From: CBDTYW01 sp965364735
Lineage (GTDB): Bacteria; Actinomycetota; Nitriliruptoria; Nitriliruptorales; Nitriliruptoraceae
DNA length: 23,061 bases
Assembly (NCBI GenBank): GCA_965364735.1
Contig: CBDTYW010000021.1
Location: 1 to 23,061 of the forward strand
Direction: 5' to 3'
The position numbers were made by a program, and so were the translations under genes. Below are positions 1 through 7,995 of this stretch, piece by piece; the first letter of the stretch is position 1, and each line of letters starts with the position of its first letter. Below the pieces are notes generated by a model that saw nothing but the letters and a program-made list of their open reading frames with translations, had not been told where the DNA came from and did no database searches.

Positions 1-1599
1 ACGCCCTCGATCGTCCGTGGGGCGCGCGACCTCGTCGTCGCCGGTCTGTTCATCTCCGCGATGTCGGTCACGCTCCCTGCCGTCTCGCGGCAGGCCGAGC
101 CGGAGCTGCTGGCGACCCCGCAGGCCGAGTGTGGTCCGGGGTCTCGCCCTGAGCTCGGCATCCAGGGTCGGGTGAGCCGCGAGGAGCACGACTCCGGACG
201 CGCGGCCGAGGGCTACCAGTGCAACGTGGAGATGGTCGGCAGCTACCGCCCGACGGTGACCACCGACGACACGTTCGGGTCGATCGCCGGGTTCAAGACG
301 CTCCGGTACGTCGACGACCAGGGCAACGAGTGCGCCTACTACGACACGACGCTGCTGTTCCCGACGAACGTCGTCGACGCCCAGGGCGGCGTCAACGTCC
401 TCGACATGTCGGACCCGACCACCCCGAAGGTGACCGCAACCCTCCGCACGCCCGGCGTCTCGCAGCCTCACGAGTCGCTGGTGTTGTCCGAGCAGCGGGG
501 CCTGCTGGCCGCAGTCACCGGAACGCTCAGCACGAGCATCGGCATCCTCGACCTGTACGACATCAGCCAGGACTGCCGGACGCCGACGCTGTTCTCCACC
601 ACGCCGTTCGGCGTGCTCGGACACGAGAGCGGCCTCTCGCCCGACGGGATGACCTTCTACTCAGCGTCGACCGCGACGGACTTCGTCTTCGCCGTCGACA
701 TCTCCGACCCGCTGATCCCACAGGTCATCTGGACCGGGACGTACGGGTCGCACGGCCTGTCCATCTCCGAGGACGGGACGCGCGGGTACCTCGCCAACTC
801 CGGTGAGGGACTCATCATCATCGACACGACGGAGATCCAGGAGCGCGTCACGAACCCGAACGTTCCCGAGATCGGGCGCCTCGACTGGACCTCGCGATCC
901 ATCCCCCAGAACGCGATCCCGTTCACGCGCGACGGACACGCCTACGTGATGGAGATCGACGAGTTCGGCGCGCAGAGCGAGGTCGGGGCTGCGCGGATCA
1001 TCGACATCGAGGACGAGACCAACCCGTTCGTCGTGTCGAACCTGCGCCTCGCGGTCAACCAGCCCGAGAACTTCGCCGCCCAGGCAGGCGACCCCGGCGC
1101 CATCATCCCCATCCAGGGCTACGCAGGGCACTACTGCGGCATCCCCACCCGGGTCGATCCGACGATCGTCGCCTGCTCGTTCATCCTCTCCGGGCTCCGC
1201 GTGTTCGACATCACCGACGTCGCGAACCCCGTCGAGATCGCCTACTTCAACGCGCCGATCCAGCCCCGTCCGGGCTTCGACGACTTCGGGGTGTTCGAGC
1301 CGTCCAACTGGGCGATGAGCCAGCCGACGTTCGTGCCCGAGCGCAATGAGATCTGGTACACCGACGCGTTCCAGGGCTTCTTCGCGGTGCGTCTCACGAA
1401 CGACATGTGGCCGACCGACGAGCCTGCTCCGGCGCCCGAGCCGACGGCCACCGCGACCGCTGCCCCCGAGCCGACCGCCACGGCGACGGCAGCACCGCAG
1501 CTCCCGACGACGGGCGGCAGCTCGTGGTCCGCGACCGCGGCGCTCGCGCTGCTTGGCGGCGTGCTGCTACGACGGCGCTTCAGCCCGCAGGAGGGATGA
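1..1599 (+). CDS. LVIVD-repeat beta-propeller surface protein with LPXTG anchor, 5' end outside the window
   Basis: The reading frame is open from base 1. The codons before the ATG at 61 encode the hydrophobic stretch LVVAGLFISAM, followed by an AxA-like cleavage zone, so the signal peptide and true start lie upstream of the window and the ATG at 61 is internal. The body has repeated strands of the type VNVLDMSDPTTPKV, VFAVDISDPLIPQV, ARIIDIEDETNPFV and LRVFDITDVANPVE, which are LVIVD repeats expected to form a beta-propeller. The C-terminus has a Pro/Thr/Ala linker with the unit EPTATATAAP twice (about 1438-1497), then LPTTG at 1501-1515, a hydrophobic segment and RRR, a classic sortase sorting signal. 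The product is probably exported and covalently attached to the cell wall. No catalytic function can be assigned; LVIVD proteins are mostly uncharacterised. The 3' end overlaps the convergent ferredoxin gene by 20 bases. Confidence 0.88.
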   Translation, partial: TPSIVRGARDLVVAGLFISAMSVTLPAVSRQAEPELLATPQAECGPGSRPELGIQGRVSREEHDSGRAAEGYQCNVEMVGSYRPTVTTDDTFGSIAGFKTLRYVDDQGNECAYYDTTLLFPTNVVDAQGGVNVLDMSDPTTPKVTATLRTPGVSQPHESLVLSEQRGLLAAVTGTLSTSIGILDLYDISQDCRTPTLFSTTPFGVLGHESGLSPDGMTFYSASTATDFVFAVDISDPLIPQVIWTGTYGSHGLSISEDGTRGYLANSGEGLIIIDTTEIQERVTNPNVPEIGRLDWTSRSIPQNAIPFTRDGHAYVMEIDEFGAQSEVGAARIIDIEDETNPFVVSNLRLAVNQPENFAAQAGDPGAIIPIQGYAGHYCGIPTRVDPTIVACSFILSGLRVFDITDVANPVEIAYFNAPIQPRPGFDDFGVFEPSNWAMSQPTFVPERNEIWYTDAFQGFFAVRLTNDMWPTDEPAPAPEPTATATAAPEPTATATAAPQLPTTGGSSWSATAALALLGGVLLRRRFSPQEG

Positions 1600-1954
1600 C
1601 GCCGGGCGGGAGGGAGTCGCGGCCGGCCAGGGGGCTGAGCGCGAACTCCTCCTTGCCGATCCGCAGGAACTCGACCGGGTGGTCGTCCTGCAGGTGCTGC
1701 TCGCAGATGGCGGGCACGTCCGCCATCGTCACGCCGCCGTACCAGACGTCGTCGGGTGCGATGTAGACGATCGGGCCGACCATGCACGGCTCCATGCAGC
1801 CCGACGCGATGACCTTCACGTCGATGAGGCCAAGCCGCCCGGTCTCCTCGCGGAACGCTTCGAAGAGCCCTGCGCTGCCGTTCGGGATGCATGAGGGGCG
1901 TGGATGCTCGGCGGGGCGTTCGTTGATGCAGATGAACACGAACTTGCGGGGCAT
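1580..1954 (-). CDS. Thioredoxin-like [2Fe-2S] ferredoxin
   Basis: This 124-residue protein resembles the thioredoxin-fold [2Fe-2S] ferredoxins typified by Aquifex aeolicus ferredoxin. It starts MPRKFVFICINERPAEHPRP and carries four cysteines at residues 9, 22, 53 and 57, a pattern (C-x12-C, then C-x3-C about 30 residues later in SGCMEPCMVGP) that closely matches the cluster ligands of that family. It is expected to be a soluble electron carrier in the cytoplasm; the partner cannot be told from the context. The ATG at 1954 is chosen because the family begins just before the first cysteine; an in-frame GTG five codons upstream is an alternative, and neither has a strong ribosome binding site. 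It is tail-to-tail with the LVIVD gene. Confidence 0.85.
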   Translation of the reverse strand: MPRKFVFICINERPAEHPRPSCIPNGSAGLFEAFREETGRLGLIDVKVIASGCMEPCMVGPIVYIAPDDVWYGGVTMADVPAICEQHLQDDHPVEFLRIGKEEFALSPLAGRDSLPPGVIPPAG

Positions 1955-2156
1955 CCCGGCGCGGGCCACGGTGATCTCGAGACGTCGGAGGGGCGTGGAC
2001 GAACGGCCACCGTAGTCGGCGGCCACCGTCCGATCGCGGTCAGTTCCGGTTGGAGGAGGGCGTACTGCCCGGTTGAGTGGGGGCTGTCACCAACGACCCG
2101 TCAGCTACGCCAGGTTTGCCGCCATGCGCCGTCTCGCCCCGCACGACCCCGTTTCC

Positions 2157-2849
2157 ATGCGCCAGCGCGCCACCCGTTCGCCCAACCTCGCGTTCGCGGC
2201 GGCCACCGTGGCCGGCGCGGTGCTGCTCGCAGCATGCGGAGCGGACGCGCCGGTCCTGACCGAGCCCCTGCCGACGGAGACCGTCACCACGACGCCGTCG
2301 GAGTCGCCGAGCGAGACCGAGCCGACCCCCGAACCCACCGCCACGGCAGAGCCGGACGGGTCGGCGCTCGTCCATGCCACCGGGCTCGGCGCGATCCGCA
2401 TCGGCATGACGCCTGCGGAGGCCGGCGCGGCGCTGGGTCACGAGCTCGTCGCGCAGTCCGACTACGAGGACTTCCGAGCGGAGCTCGAGTGCGGGTACCT
2501 CAACGCTCCCGAGGCGAGCGGCCTGCCGGACAGCCTCGGCTTCATGGTCACCGGCGTCGGCGTCGGCGTGATCTCGCGCATCGACGTCTACGAGGCCGGG
2601 ATCTCCGCGGCGGTCGGCGACGACCGGCTCGGGATCGGGAGCACCCTCGCCGAGGTCCGTGGCGTCGACGCGATGCGCATCGAGGAGCACCCGAACACCT
2701 ACAGCGACACGATCGTCGACGTCGCGGTCTTCCTGTCCGAGGACGACGACGCCCCGTTCTACGTCTTCGAGGTGGACACCGAGCGTGGCGTCACCGCGTT
2801 CCGCGTGGGCCGCTCGCCGGAGGTCGGCTTCGTCGAGGGCTGTCTCTGA
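2157..2849 (+). CDS. Putative lipoprotein of unknown function
   Basis: The N-terminus has a short basic region, a hydrophobic core and the lipobox LLAAC followed by G, so the product is likely a diacylglyceryl-anchored lipoprotein on the outer face of the membrane. A Pro/Thr/Glu-rich spacer follows, then a folded domain beginning GLGAIRIGMTPAEAGAALG. That opening (xIRxGMTxxEAxxALG) is common in small exported actinobacterial domains and recalls BamE/SmpA-like folds, but no function follows from it. Cys residues in ECGYL and at the C-terminal GCL could form a disulfide. The start is uncertain: ATG 2157 gives the most normal signal peptide; ATG 2124 and a TTG at 2073, which lies 12 bases after GGAGGAGGG, are in the same frame but would place the lipobox unusually far in. 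Confidence 0.75.
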   Translation: MRQRATRSPNLAFAAATVAGAVLLAACGADAPVLTEPLPTETVTTTPSESPSETEPTPEPTATAEPDGSALVHATGLGAIRIGMTPAEAGAALGHELVAQSDYEDFRAELECGYLNAPEASGLPDSLGFMVTGVGVGVISRIDVYEAGISAAVGDDRLGIGSTLAEVRGVDAMRIEEHPNTYSDTIVDVAVFLSEDDDAPFYVFEVDTERGVTAFRVGRSPEVGFVEGCL

Positions 2850-2910
2850 GCACGGCATGGATCCGGAACGCTTGGCGTTGAGGATGGTCCCTGCCCGAGA
2901 GGAACCCGAC

Positions 2911-3354
2911 GTGCCCACGCCTTCTGACATCGACGCCGCGGTCGAGAGGATCCTGTCGTCCGCACGCCGGATCGCCGTCGTCGGCTTGAGCGCCAGCCCG
3001 TCGCGCACCAGCCACGGCGTCACCTCGGTCATGCGCTCCCGCGGCTACGAGATCGTCCCGGTGAACCCGACGATCGAGAGCTGGGAGGGCATCCCCGCCG
3101 TCGCGTCGCTTGCGGACATCGACGGACCGGTCGACCTCGTGAACGTCTTCCGTCGCGAGGAGCACCTGGCCGGGGTCGCTGCTGAGGCTGCGGCGATCGG
3201 GGCGCCAGCGGTCTGGAATCAGCTGCGCCTGCGCAGCGCCGAGGCTGCAGCACTCGCCGCCGACGCCGGGATGGACTACGTCGAGGACCGCTGCATCAAG
3301 GTCGAGGCCATGCGCCGCGACGCCCGGCCCCCGGCTGACGAGCCGCTCGCGTGA
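2911..3354 (+). CDS. CoA-binding domain protein (YccU/DUF-type Rossmann fold)
   Basis: This 147-residue protein is a stand-alone CoA-binding Rossmann domain like that of succinyl-CoA synthetase alpha subunits. Visible marks are the glycine-containing beta-alpha turn in IAVVGLSASPSR, the strand YEIVPVNP and the C-terminal VEDRCIKVE. Its physiological role is unknown; some homologues bind CoA. The GTG start at 2911 is preferred because AGAGGA lies about eight bases upstream; an in-frame ATG at 2884 lacks this spacing. It follows the lipoprotein gene by about 60 bases, and its stop overlaps the start of the HAD phosphatase gene by four bases (GTGA), so the two are probably cotranslated. Confidence 0.87.
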   Translation: MPTPSDIDAAVERILSSARRIAVVGLSASPSRTSHGVTSVMRSRGYEIVPVNPTIESWEGIPAVASLADIDGPVDLVNVFRREEHLAGVAAEAAAIGAPAVWNQLRLRSAEAAALAADAGMDYVEDRCIKVEAMRRDARPPADEPLA

Positions 3355-4046
3355 CCGCGTTCGACTGGGTCCTGTTCGACCTCGACGACACGCTGCTGCA
3401 CTACGGGGCGGCGCAGAACGCGGCGCTGTCCGCGACGCTCGAGGGGCTGGGGCTCGAGGTCACGCCGGAGGTCGTCGGGGCGTACGCGACGATCAACTCC
3501 CGTCACTGGCGCGCCTTCGAGGCCGGGACGACGACCGCCGCGCGGATCCGCTTCGAGCGGTGGGCCGAGCTGATCACGGAGCTCGGGCTCGACGCCGAGC
3601 CGGTGTCCACCGGCGACTCCTATGTCCGCCACCTCGGGGCGTCGGCGGTGCCGATGCCGCATGCGCTCGAGGTGGTTGCGTCTTTGTCGACCACCCATCC
3701 GCTGGGCGTGATCACGAACGGATTCGCCGACGTGCAGCGACCGCGCCTCGCGGCGAGCGGACTGGATGCCCACGCCCGCGTCGTCGTCATCAGCGACGAG
3801 GTCGGCGTGTCCAAGCCCGACCTCGCGATCTTCCGTGCCACGCTCGACGCGATGGGCCATCCCGAGCCGTCACGGGTCCTGATCGTCGGCGACAACCCCG
3901 TGGCGGACATCGCAGGTGGTGCGGCCGCCGGGATGGCCACCTGCTTCTACGACGGGGTCGGCGCCCACCCGGCGGGCTGGACCCCGCCGGGTGCCGATCA
4001 TGCCATCAGCGACCTGCGCGACCTCTTGGAGATCGTGCAGGGCTGA
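3351..4046 (+). CDS. HAD-superfamily hydrolase, YjjG-like phosphatase
   Basis: This 231-residue protein has all four HAD motifs: the nucleophile and acid-base aspartates D10 and D12 in FDLDDTLL, T122 in ITNGF, K155 in SKPDLAIF, and D181 in GDNPVADI. An alpha-helical cap sits between motifs I and II (about residues 16-95). The arrangement and motif wording are those of the YjjG/HAD-IA group, which includes nucleotidases for non-canonical pyrimidine monophosphates and various small phosphatases. The exact substrate cannot be read from the sequence. The GTG start overlaps the TGA of the CoA-binding gene, implying translational coupling. It ends seven bases before the convergent fibronectin-III gene. 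Confidence 0.88.
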   Translation: MTAFDWVLFDLDDTLLHYGAAQNAALSATLEGLGLEVTPEVVGAYATINSRHWRAFEAGTTTAARIRFERWAELITELGLDAEPVSTGDSYVRHLGASAVPMPHALEVVASLSTTHPLGVITNGFADVQRPRLAASGLDAHARVVVISDEVGVSKPDLAIFRATLDAMGHPEPSRVLIVGDNPVADIAGGAAAGMATCFYDGVGAHPAGWTPPGADHAISDLRDLLEIVQG

Positions 4047-4053
4047 AGCAAGC

Positions 4054-5298
4054 TCACGGACCAAGCTGGACGTGGGTGCAAGAGTCCCCGCTGGAACCAG
4101 GGCCCACCTGCTTGAGCTCGAGGCGGAACGAGGAAGTCAGTCCGTGGATGATGGTCTCCGTGACGTTGCCGTTGACCTGACGCACGACGGGTGCATGGGC
4201 GAGCGAGCGCTGGAACGTCAACTTCCAGCGGGCGGGCGGCGGGTCGACCTGTGCCCAGTTCACGACCGAGGCGTTGCCCACGGTGGTCACGGTGGCAGCA
4301 CAGGAGATGCCGGGGAGGAAGTCGATCACCGGCGGAACGGGGCCCGGGTCGACGAAGAACTCGTCCAGTCCGACGGTGCGGAACACGGTCACGGGGCTGA
4401 AGTCCCCGCGGGTTCCGTCATGCATGACGGCGCGGACCTTGGCCTCATAGAGGGTGTCAGCCAGCAGCCCCGTGAGCAGGTGCTCGGTTGCGGCACCGGC
4501 TGCGGTGACGTAGGTGAAGCCGCTCACCCCGACGCGCCGGTACCCGATCGTCCAGCGACGCGGTGACGGTGGATGGGGCAGGAAGACCGTCGCGGTCGAG
4601 GTGTCGTTCGAGCGGACGTGGACGATGCCGTCGTTGATCGGCGGGTAGAGATCGATCGGGGGGAAGACCGGCGGCGGTGTGGGGCCCGCGATCGCGCCGA
4701 AGGGGGCCGCGAAGTGGCTCGAGGACCACGGCGTCCGAGTGCCGTCACGGAGCACACCCCGCATCCGGACCTCGTGCACCGTGTCGGCGCGCAGGCGGCC
4801 CATCACGGCCTGCATCTCCTCACCGCGGACGGTCCGGTAGGTCCAGGGGCCGCTCGGGGCTCGTCGGGTCCCGACCGTCCAGCGCTGGGCGTCGTGGGTG
4901 TCGAGCCAGCGGATGTTCAGCTCGCGGACTCCGGGTCGGATCTCGCAGATGATCGGTGGGAGCTCATGGGCCGTCAGCGTTCCGGCCCCGAGCAACAGCC
5001 CGGAGCAGGGGTCGCACGGGTTGCCGTGGCTCGTGGTGCCGACGAGGAAGCAGATCGGCCCGTCCGGGCAGATCGGCACGAACGACGACCCGGCGTCGAG
5101 GGACACGCACCCGGGGTCGCAGATCGTGACCGACTCGAGCAGACAGGGATCCAGACAGCCGTAGACGGCGGCCGATGCGTCGGTCGGGTATTCGCAGAGC
5201 GGATCTGCGCTCGCCGACGCCCCGACGAGGAGCGAGGTGATGCCGAGCAGCAGTGCTGCGAGGACGTGTCGGAACTGCGGTTGCTTGCGCGCCTGCAT
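4054..5298 (-). CDS. Secreted Cys-rich protein with fibronectin type III-like domains
   Basis: The 414-residue product starts with a signal peptide (MQARKQPQF, hydrophobic LAALLLGITSLLVG, cleavage near ASASA at residue 31). Residues 35-118 hold ten cysteines, an even number that suggests a disulfide-bonded module. Two clear fibronectin-III-like units follow (about 121-205 and 220-310), each with an RWTxGxRR-type strand and an xAxTxYEAKVRAVM-type strand; a third, weaker unit reaches the end (about 325-410) and has two more cysteines. No LPXTG motif or membrane anchor is visible, so it is probably released or held non-covalently. The ATG at 5298 is supported by GGGAGG about six bases upstream; a longer frame exists but lacks this. 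Function unknown; adhesion or matrix binding is only inference. Confidence 0.82.
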   Translation of the reverse strand: MQARKQPQFRHVLAALLLGITSLLVGASASADPLCEYPTDASAAVYGCLDPCLLESVTICDPGCVSLDAGSSFVPICPDGPICFLVGTTSHGNPCDPCSGLLLGAGTLTAHELPPIICEIRPGVRELNIRWLDTHDAQRWTVGTRRAPSGPWTYRTVRGEEMQAVMGRLRADTVHEVRMRGVLRDGTRTPWSSSHFAAPFGAIAGPTPPPVFPPIDLYPPINDGIVHVRSNDTSTATVFLPHPPSPRRWTIGYRRVGVSGFTYVTAAGAATEHLLTGLLADTLYEAKVRAVMHDGTRGDFSPVTVFRTVGLDEFFVDPGPVPPVIDFLPGISCAATVTTVGNASVVNWAQVDPPPARWKLTFQRSLAHAPVVRQVNGNVTETIIHGLTSSFRLELKQVGPGSSGDSCTHVQLGP

Positions 5299-5498
5299 GA
5301 TGGCCTCCCGTGTCAGCGAGGTGCGCCCCGGATGCCCCGATGACCTCGACCCGCCCTTCGGCGACGCTGACTTCTTCGACCCTAGGAGGGTGCCGGCCGC
5401 TGACGACATGGCCCGTTGTGAGGATATGTGTGGTCATTTCGAGCCATCCTGCACCCCGACGATCCGGACGAACACGGACGAAGTCGCGGGATGGCAGG

Positions 5499-6395
5499 TC
5501 ACTCGAGTCCGCGCACCGCGTGGGTCGGCTCGCGCCACCCGAGCAGCGCCTCGGTCATGGTCACGACCTGACGTGTACGCGCCACCTCGTGGACCCGGAG
5601 CAGATGCGCCCCGCGCGTGATGCAGAACACGGCGGCCGCCAGCGAGCCGTCGACCCGGTCGGTGAGCTCGGCTCCGAGGGTCTCGCCGACGAAGTCCTTG
5701 TTGCTCAGCGCGACCAGCACCGGGTGCCCCAGCGCGACGAGCTCCGGCAGGCGTCGCGACAGCTCCAGGGAGTGCCACGTCGTCTTCTGGAAGTCATGGC
5801 CGGGATCCACGATCACGCGGTTCGCCGGGATGCCCGCGGCGACGGCCCGTGCAGCGAGGTCGGAGCAGTGCGCGACGACGGCCGTCGTCACGTCCGGGTG
5901 ATAGACCCGGCGGAAGGGCCGCGTCCTCGGCTCGCCGCCGTGGTGCATCGCGACGTATCCGCCGTCGCCCTCCGCGGTGGCGGCCAGGATCTCGGGATCC
6001 CACGCGCCCGTGACGTCGTTGACGATGTCGGCGCCGGCTGCGAGCGCGGCGGAAGCCACGCCGGAGCGGAAGGTGTCCGTGGAGATGAGGACCTGATCAT
6101 CGGCGGCTCGGATCGCGGAGATCACCGGGATGACACGGCGCAGCTCCTCGGCCTCGTCGACGTCGGCTCCGGGGCCGCCCTTCACCCCGCCGACGTCGAT
6201 GACATCCGCGCCCGCAGCGATCAGCGCGAGGGCGCGCGCGACGGCGTCGCTGGTCCCGGCGGTCGCGCCCCGGTCGTAGAAGGAGTCCGGGGTCGCGTTG
6301 ACGATCCCCATGATCGCGACCTGCCGAGCGAAGTCGATGCGACGTCGCGGCAGGTCGAGGACGGCCTCGCGGCCGGGGACCTCGATCTCACCCAC
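5499..6395 (-). CDS. folP: FolP2-type dihydropteroate synthase homologue
   Basis: The TIM-barrel pterin-binding fold is clear: MGIVNATPDSF at residues 29-39, DVGG at 67-70, DPGHDFQKT at 197-205, SNKDF at 231-235 and RVHEV at 267-271. Canonical DHPS, which joins p-aminobenzoate to a dihydropterin pyrophosphate, has GGESTRPG in the second loop. Here it reads GGVKGGPG, like the mycobacterial FolP2 paralogue (Rv1207), as does the C-terminal PTHAVRGLE. FolP2 of Mycobacterium leprae is reported not to act as DHPS, so the folate function is doubtful and the real reaction is unknown. Start GTG 6395 is five bases after the stop of the alpha/beta hydrolase gene on the same strand, so the two likely form an operon; the ribosome binding site is weak. 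No other folate gene is in the window. Confidence 0.85.
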   Translation of the reverse strand: MGEIEVPGREAVLDLPRRRIDFARQVAIMGIVNATPDSFYDRGATAGTSDAVARALALIAAGADVIDVGGVKGGPGADVDEAEELRRVIPVISAIRAADDQVLISTDTFRSGVASAALAAGADIVNDVTGAWDPEILAATAEGDGGYVAMHHGGEPRTRPFRRVYHPDVTTAVVAHCSDLAARAVAAGIPANRVIVDPGHDFQKTTWHSLELSRRLPELVALGHPVLVALSNKDFVGETLGAELTDRVDGSLAAAVFCITRGAHLLRVHEVARTRQVVTMTEALLGWREPTHAVRGLE

Positions 6396-6400
6396 CCCGA

Positions 6401-7171
6401 TCAGGTCAGGAACTCGAGCATCGTGGCAGCGAGCGCGCCCGGCTTCTCGACGGGCACCCAGTGGCCGGCGTCGGCGATGACCTTGACGGTCGCGACCGGG
6501 ATGTCGGACTGGAGCTCCTGCGCCATGGCGAGGGGCGTGGAACGGTCGTGGGTGCCGGTCACGATGAGCGTCGGCTGGCCGATCTCGTCACGACGGATCT
6601 TCGGGATCGCCGCGAGCGCCTGGCACGACTTCGCGTACATGATCGGGTCGTTGCGCAGGAACATCTCGCGGAGCAGGCCGATGCCACCAGCCATCGTGGC
6701 GTGCGACTGCGGCGCGACCGCGCCGGTGAGCCAGTCGTTGGCGATGCCGTCAAGGCCTTCCTTCTCCACCAGCGTCGCGCGGTCGCGGTAGGCGTCCGCG
6801 GTCGGGGGCTGGAAGAACGAGATCCCGCCGACGAGGACGAGCTGGTCGACGAGGTCCGGGCTGCGCCACGCGACATGCTGCGCGACGAGCGAGCCGAGGG
6901 AGTGCCCGACGAGGGTCACCGCCGGCAGCTCGAGGTGCTTGATGAACTTGGCGACGTCAGCCGCCCAGCCGTCGATCGAGAACTTGCCCTTGCCCGCCGA
7001 GCGGCCGTGGCCGCGCAGGTCGAGCGCGGAGACGTGGTGATGCGCCTGCATCGCCTGCATCGTCCCGTGCCACACGTTCGCCGTACCGCCGAGGCCGTGG
7101 ATGAACACGACGGGCGGGCCGGAGCCGTAGGAGACGTAGTTGGTCGGGTTGCCGTTGATGTCGGCGAACAT
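6401..7171 (-). CDS. Alpha/beta hydrolase
   Basis: This 256-residue protein has the full set of alpha/beta-hydrolase marks: the oxyanion-hole motif HGLGG at residues 25-29, RGHGRS at 53-58, nucleophile S91 in GHSLGS, acid D209 in GTHDRSTP, and base H237 in DAGHWVPVEKP. It is cytoplasmic (no signal peptide) and of the compact lipase/esterase/C-C hydrolase size with a short helical cap (about 120-180). Substrate unknown. It is the first gene of a likely two-gene operon with the folP2-type gene. A 14-bp perfect palindrome overlaps its ribosome-binding region just before the ATG at 7171. Confidence 0.88.
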   Translation of the reverse strand: MFADINGNPTNYVSYGSGPPVVFIHGLGGTANVWHGTMQAMQAHHHVSALDLRGHGRSAGKGKFSIDGWAADVAKFIKHLELPAVTLVGHSLGSLVAQHVAWRSPDLVDQLVLVGGISFFQPPTADAYRDRATLVEKEGLDGIANDWLTGAVAPQSHATMAGGIGLLREMFLRNDPIMYAKSCQALAAIPKIRRDEIGQPTLIVTGTHDRSTPLAMAQELQSDIPVATVKVIADAGHWVPVEKPGALAATMLEFLT

Positions 7172-7173
7172 GG

Positions 7174-7187
7174 GTGAAGGCCTTCAC
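7174..7187. promoter_or_regulatory. 14-bp perfect palindrome at the start of the alpha/beta hydrolase gene
   Basis: GTGAAGGCCTTCAC is self-complementary and lies two bases upstream of the hydrolase ATG (minus strand). It contains the GAAGG that would serve as ribosome binding site. It could be an operator for a dimeric repressor or an RNA hairpin hiding the ribosome binding site. One perfect 14-mer palindrome is expected by chance in a window this size, so only its position makes it notable. Confidence 0.25.
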
Positions 7188-7454
7188 GTGTGGGGCGCAC
7201 GCTGGCCGCGTGGGCGCGGCGCCGATGTGGATGCTGGAGCGACCGGAGGGTCGCGGGGCGTCGGTCGTCGTCGGCGAGATCGGCAGGCCGATCTGGATGC
7301 TCCGGGACGAGGACGCGCTGAGGACTCTACCGTCGTGGCCTCGCGAACCGGAGGGCCCGCGCGCGGGAACTGCGCGATCTCGCGAGGATCAGGCGTCCAA
7401 GGCCGTGTCCGGGCCGAACCTGACCGTGACATCCGACGCCAACCGGAGACCAGC

Positions 7455-7937
7455 ATGCGCCTCGACGTCAGCATCGACATCGCCGCCCCGCGCGCGAGCG
7501 TGTGGCAGACCCTCGTCAGCTGGGAGCGCCAGAGCGAGTGGATGCTCGACGCCCGATCCGTCGAGGTGATCACCCCGCACCGCGAGGGAGCGGGCGTGAC
7601 GATCAACGTGCCCACCAACCTCATGGGCGCCACCGTGCTCGACGTGATGCGCGTGACCCGCTGGGAAGAGCAGGAGGTCCTCGAGGTCATCCACCTCGGG
7701 AAGGTGATCAAGGGGACCGGCGCCTTCGTTCTCCGCGACGCCGGACCCGACGGGAGGCACACCACCGTCACCTGGTGGGAAGAGATCGATCCGCCCCTCG
7801 GGGCGTTCGGGGCATGGGGCGCCGAGACCTTCGTCGCACCCTTCACCCGCTGGCTGTTCGCGAAGTCGCTGCGCAACCTCGCGATGGTCTGCGAGCGCGA
7901 CGCGGCGGGCTCGACGACGCCGCTCGCCCTCGCCTGA
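7455..7937 (+). CDS. SRPBCC-family (polyketide cyclase/START-like) protein
   Basis: The 160-residue product opens MRLDVSIDIAAPRASVWQTL and SWERQSEWM, the typical first strand and helices of SRPBCC/Bet v 1-like ligand-binding domains, and ends with the long helix FTRWLFAKSLRNLAMVCE that closes the hydrophobic cavity. The middle alternates strands, including HTTVTWWEEIDPP. These proteins bind or act on small lipophilic ligands; the ligand here is unknown. The ATG at 7455 has GGAG at 7445-7448, six bases upstream. It lies across a 283-base intergenic region from the divergent hydrolase gene; apart from the palindrome at 7174, nothing else was recognised in that interval. Confidence 0.85.
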   Translation: MRLDVSIDIAAPRASVWQTLVSWERQSEWMLDARSVEVITPHREGAGVTINVPTNLMGATVLDVMRVTRWEEQEVLEVIHLGKVIKGTGAFVLRDAGPDGRHTTVTWWEEIDPPLGAFGAWGAETFVAPFTRWLFAKSLRNLAMVCERDAAGSTTPLALA

Positions 7938-7995
7938 TTGGGTCGGTCGGGCTCGACGGGTCACCATCCCGGGTCCCGCGACCCGAGCCCTGCAC

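Noticed and set aside
2040..3032. Long minus-strand open frame opposite the lipoprotein and CoA-binding genes
   Set aside because: It is a shadow of GC-rich codons; the plus-strand proteins have a lipobox and a recognisable fold, the antisense product has neither.
5415..5446. Minus-strand promoter for the fibronectin-III gene in an AT-richer patch
   Set aside because: TATCCT resembles a -10 box, but no -35 box lies at an acceptable distance.
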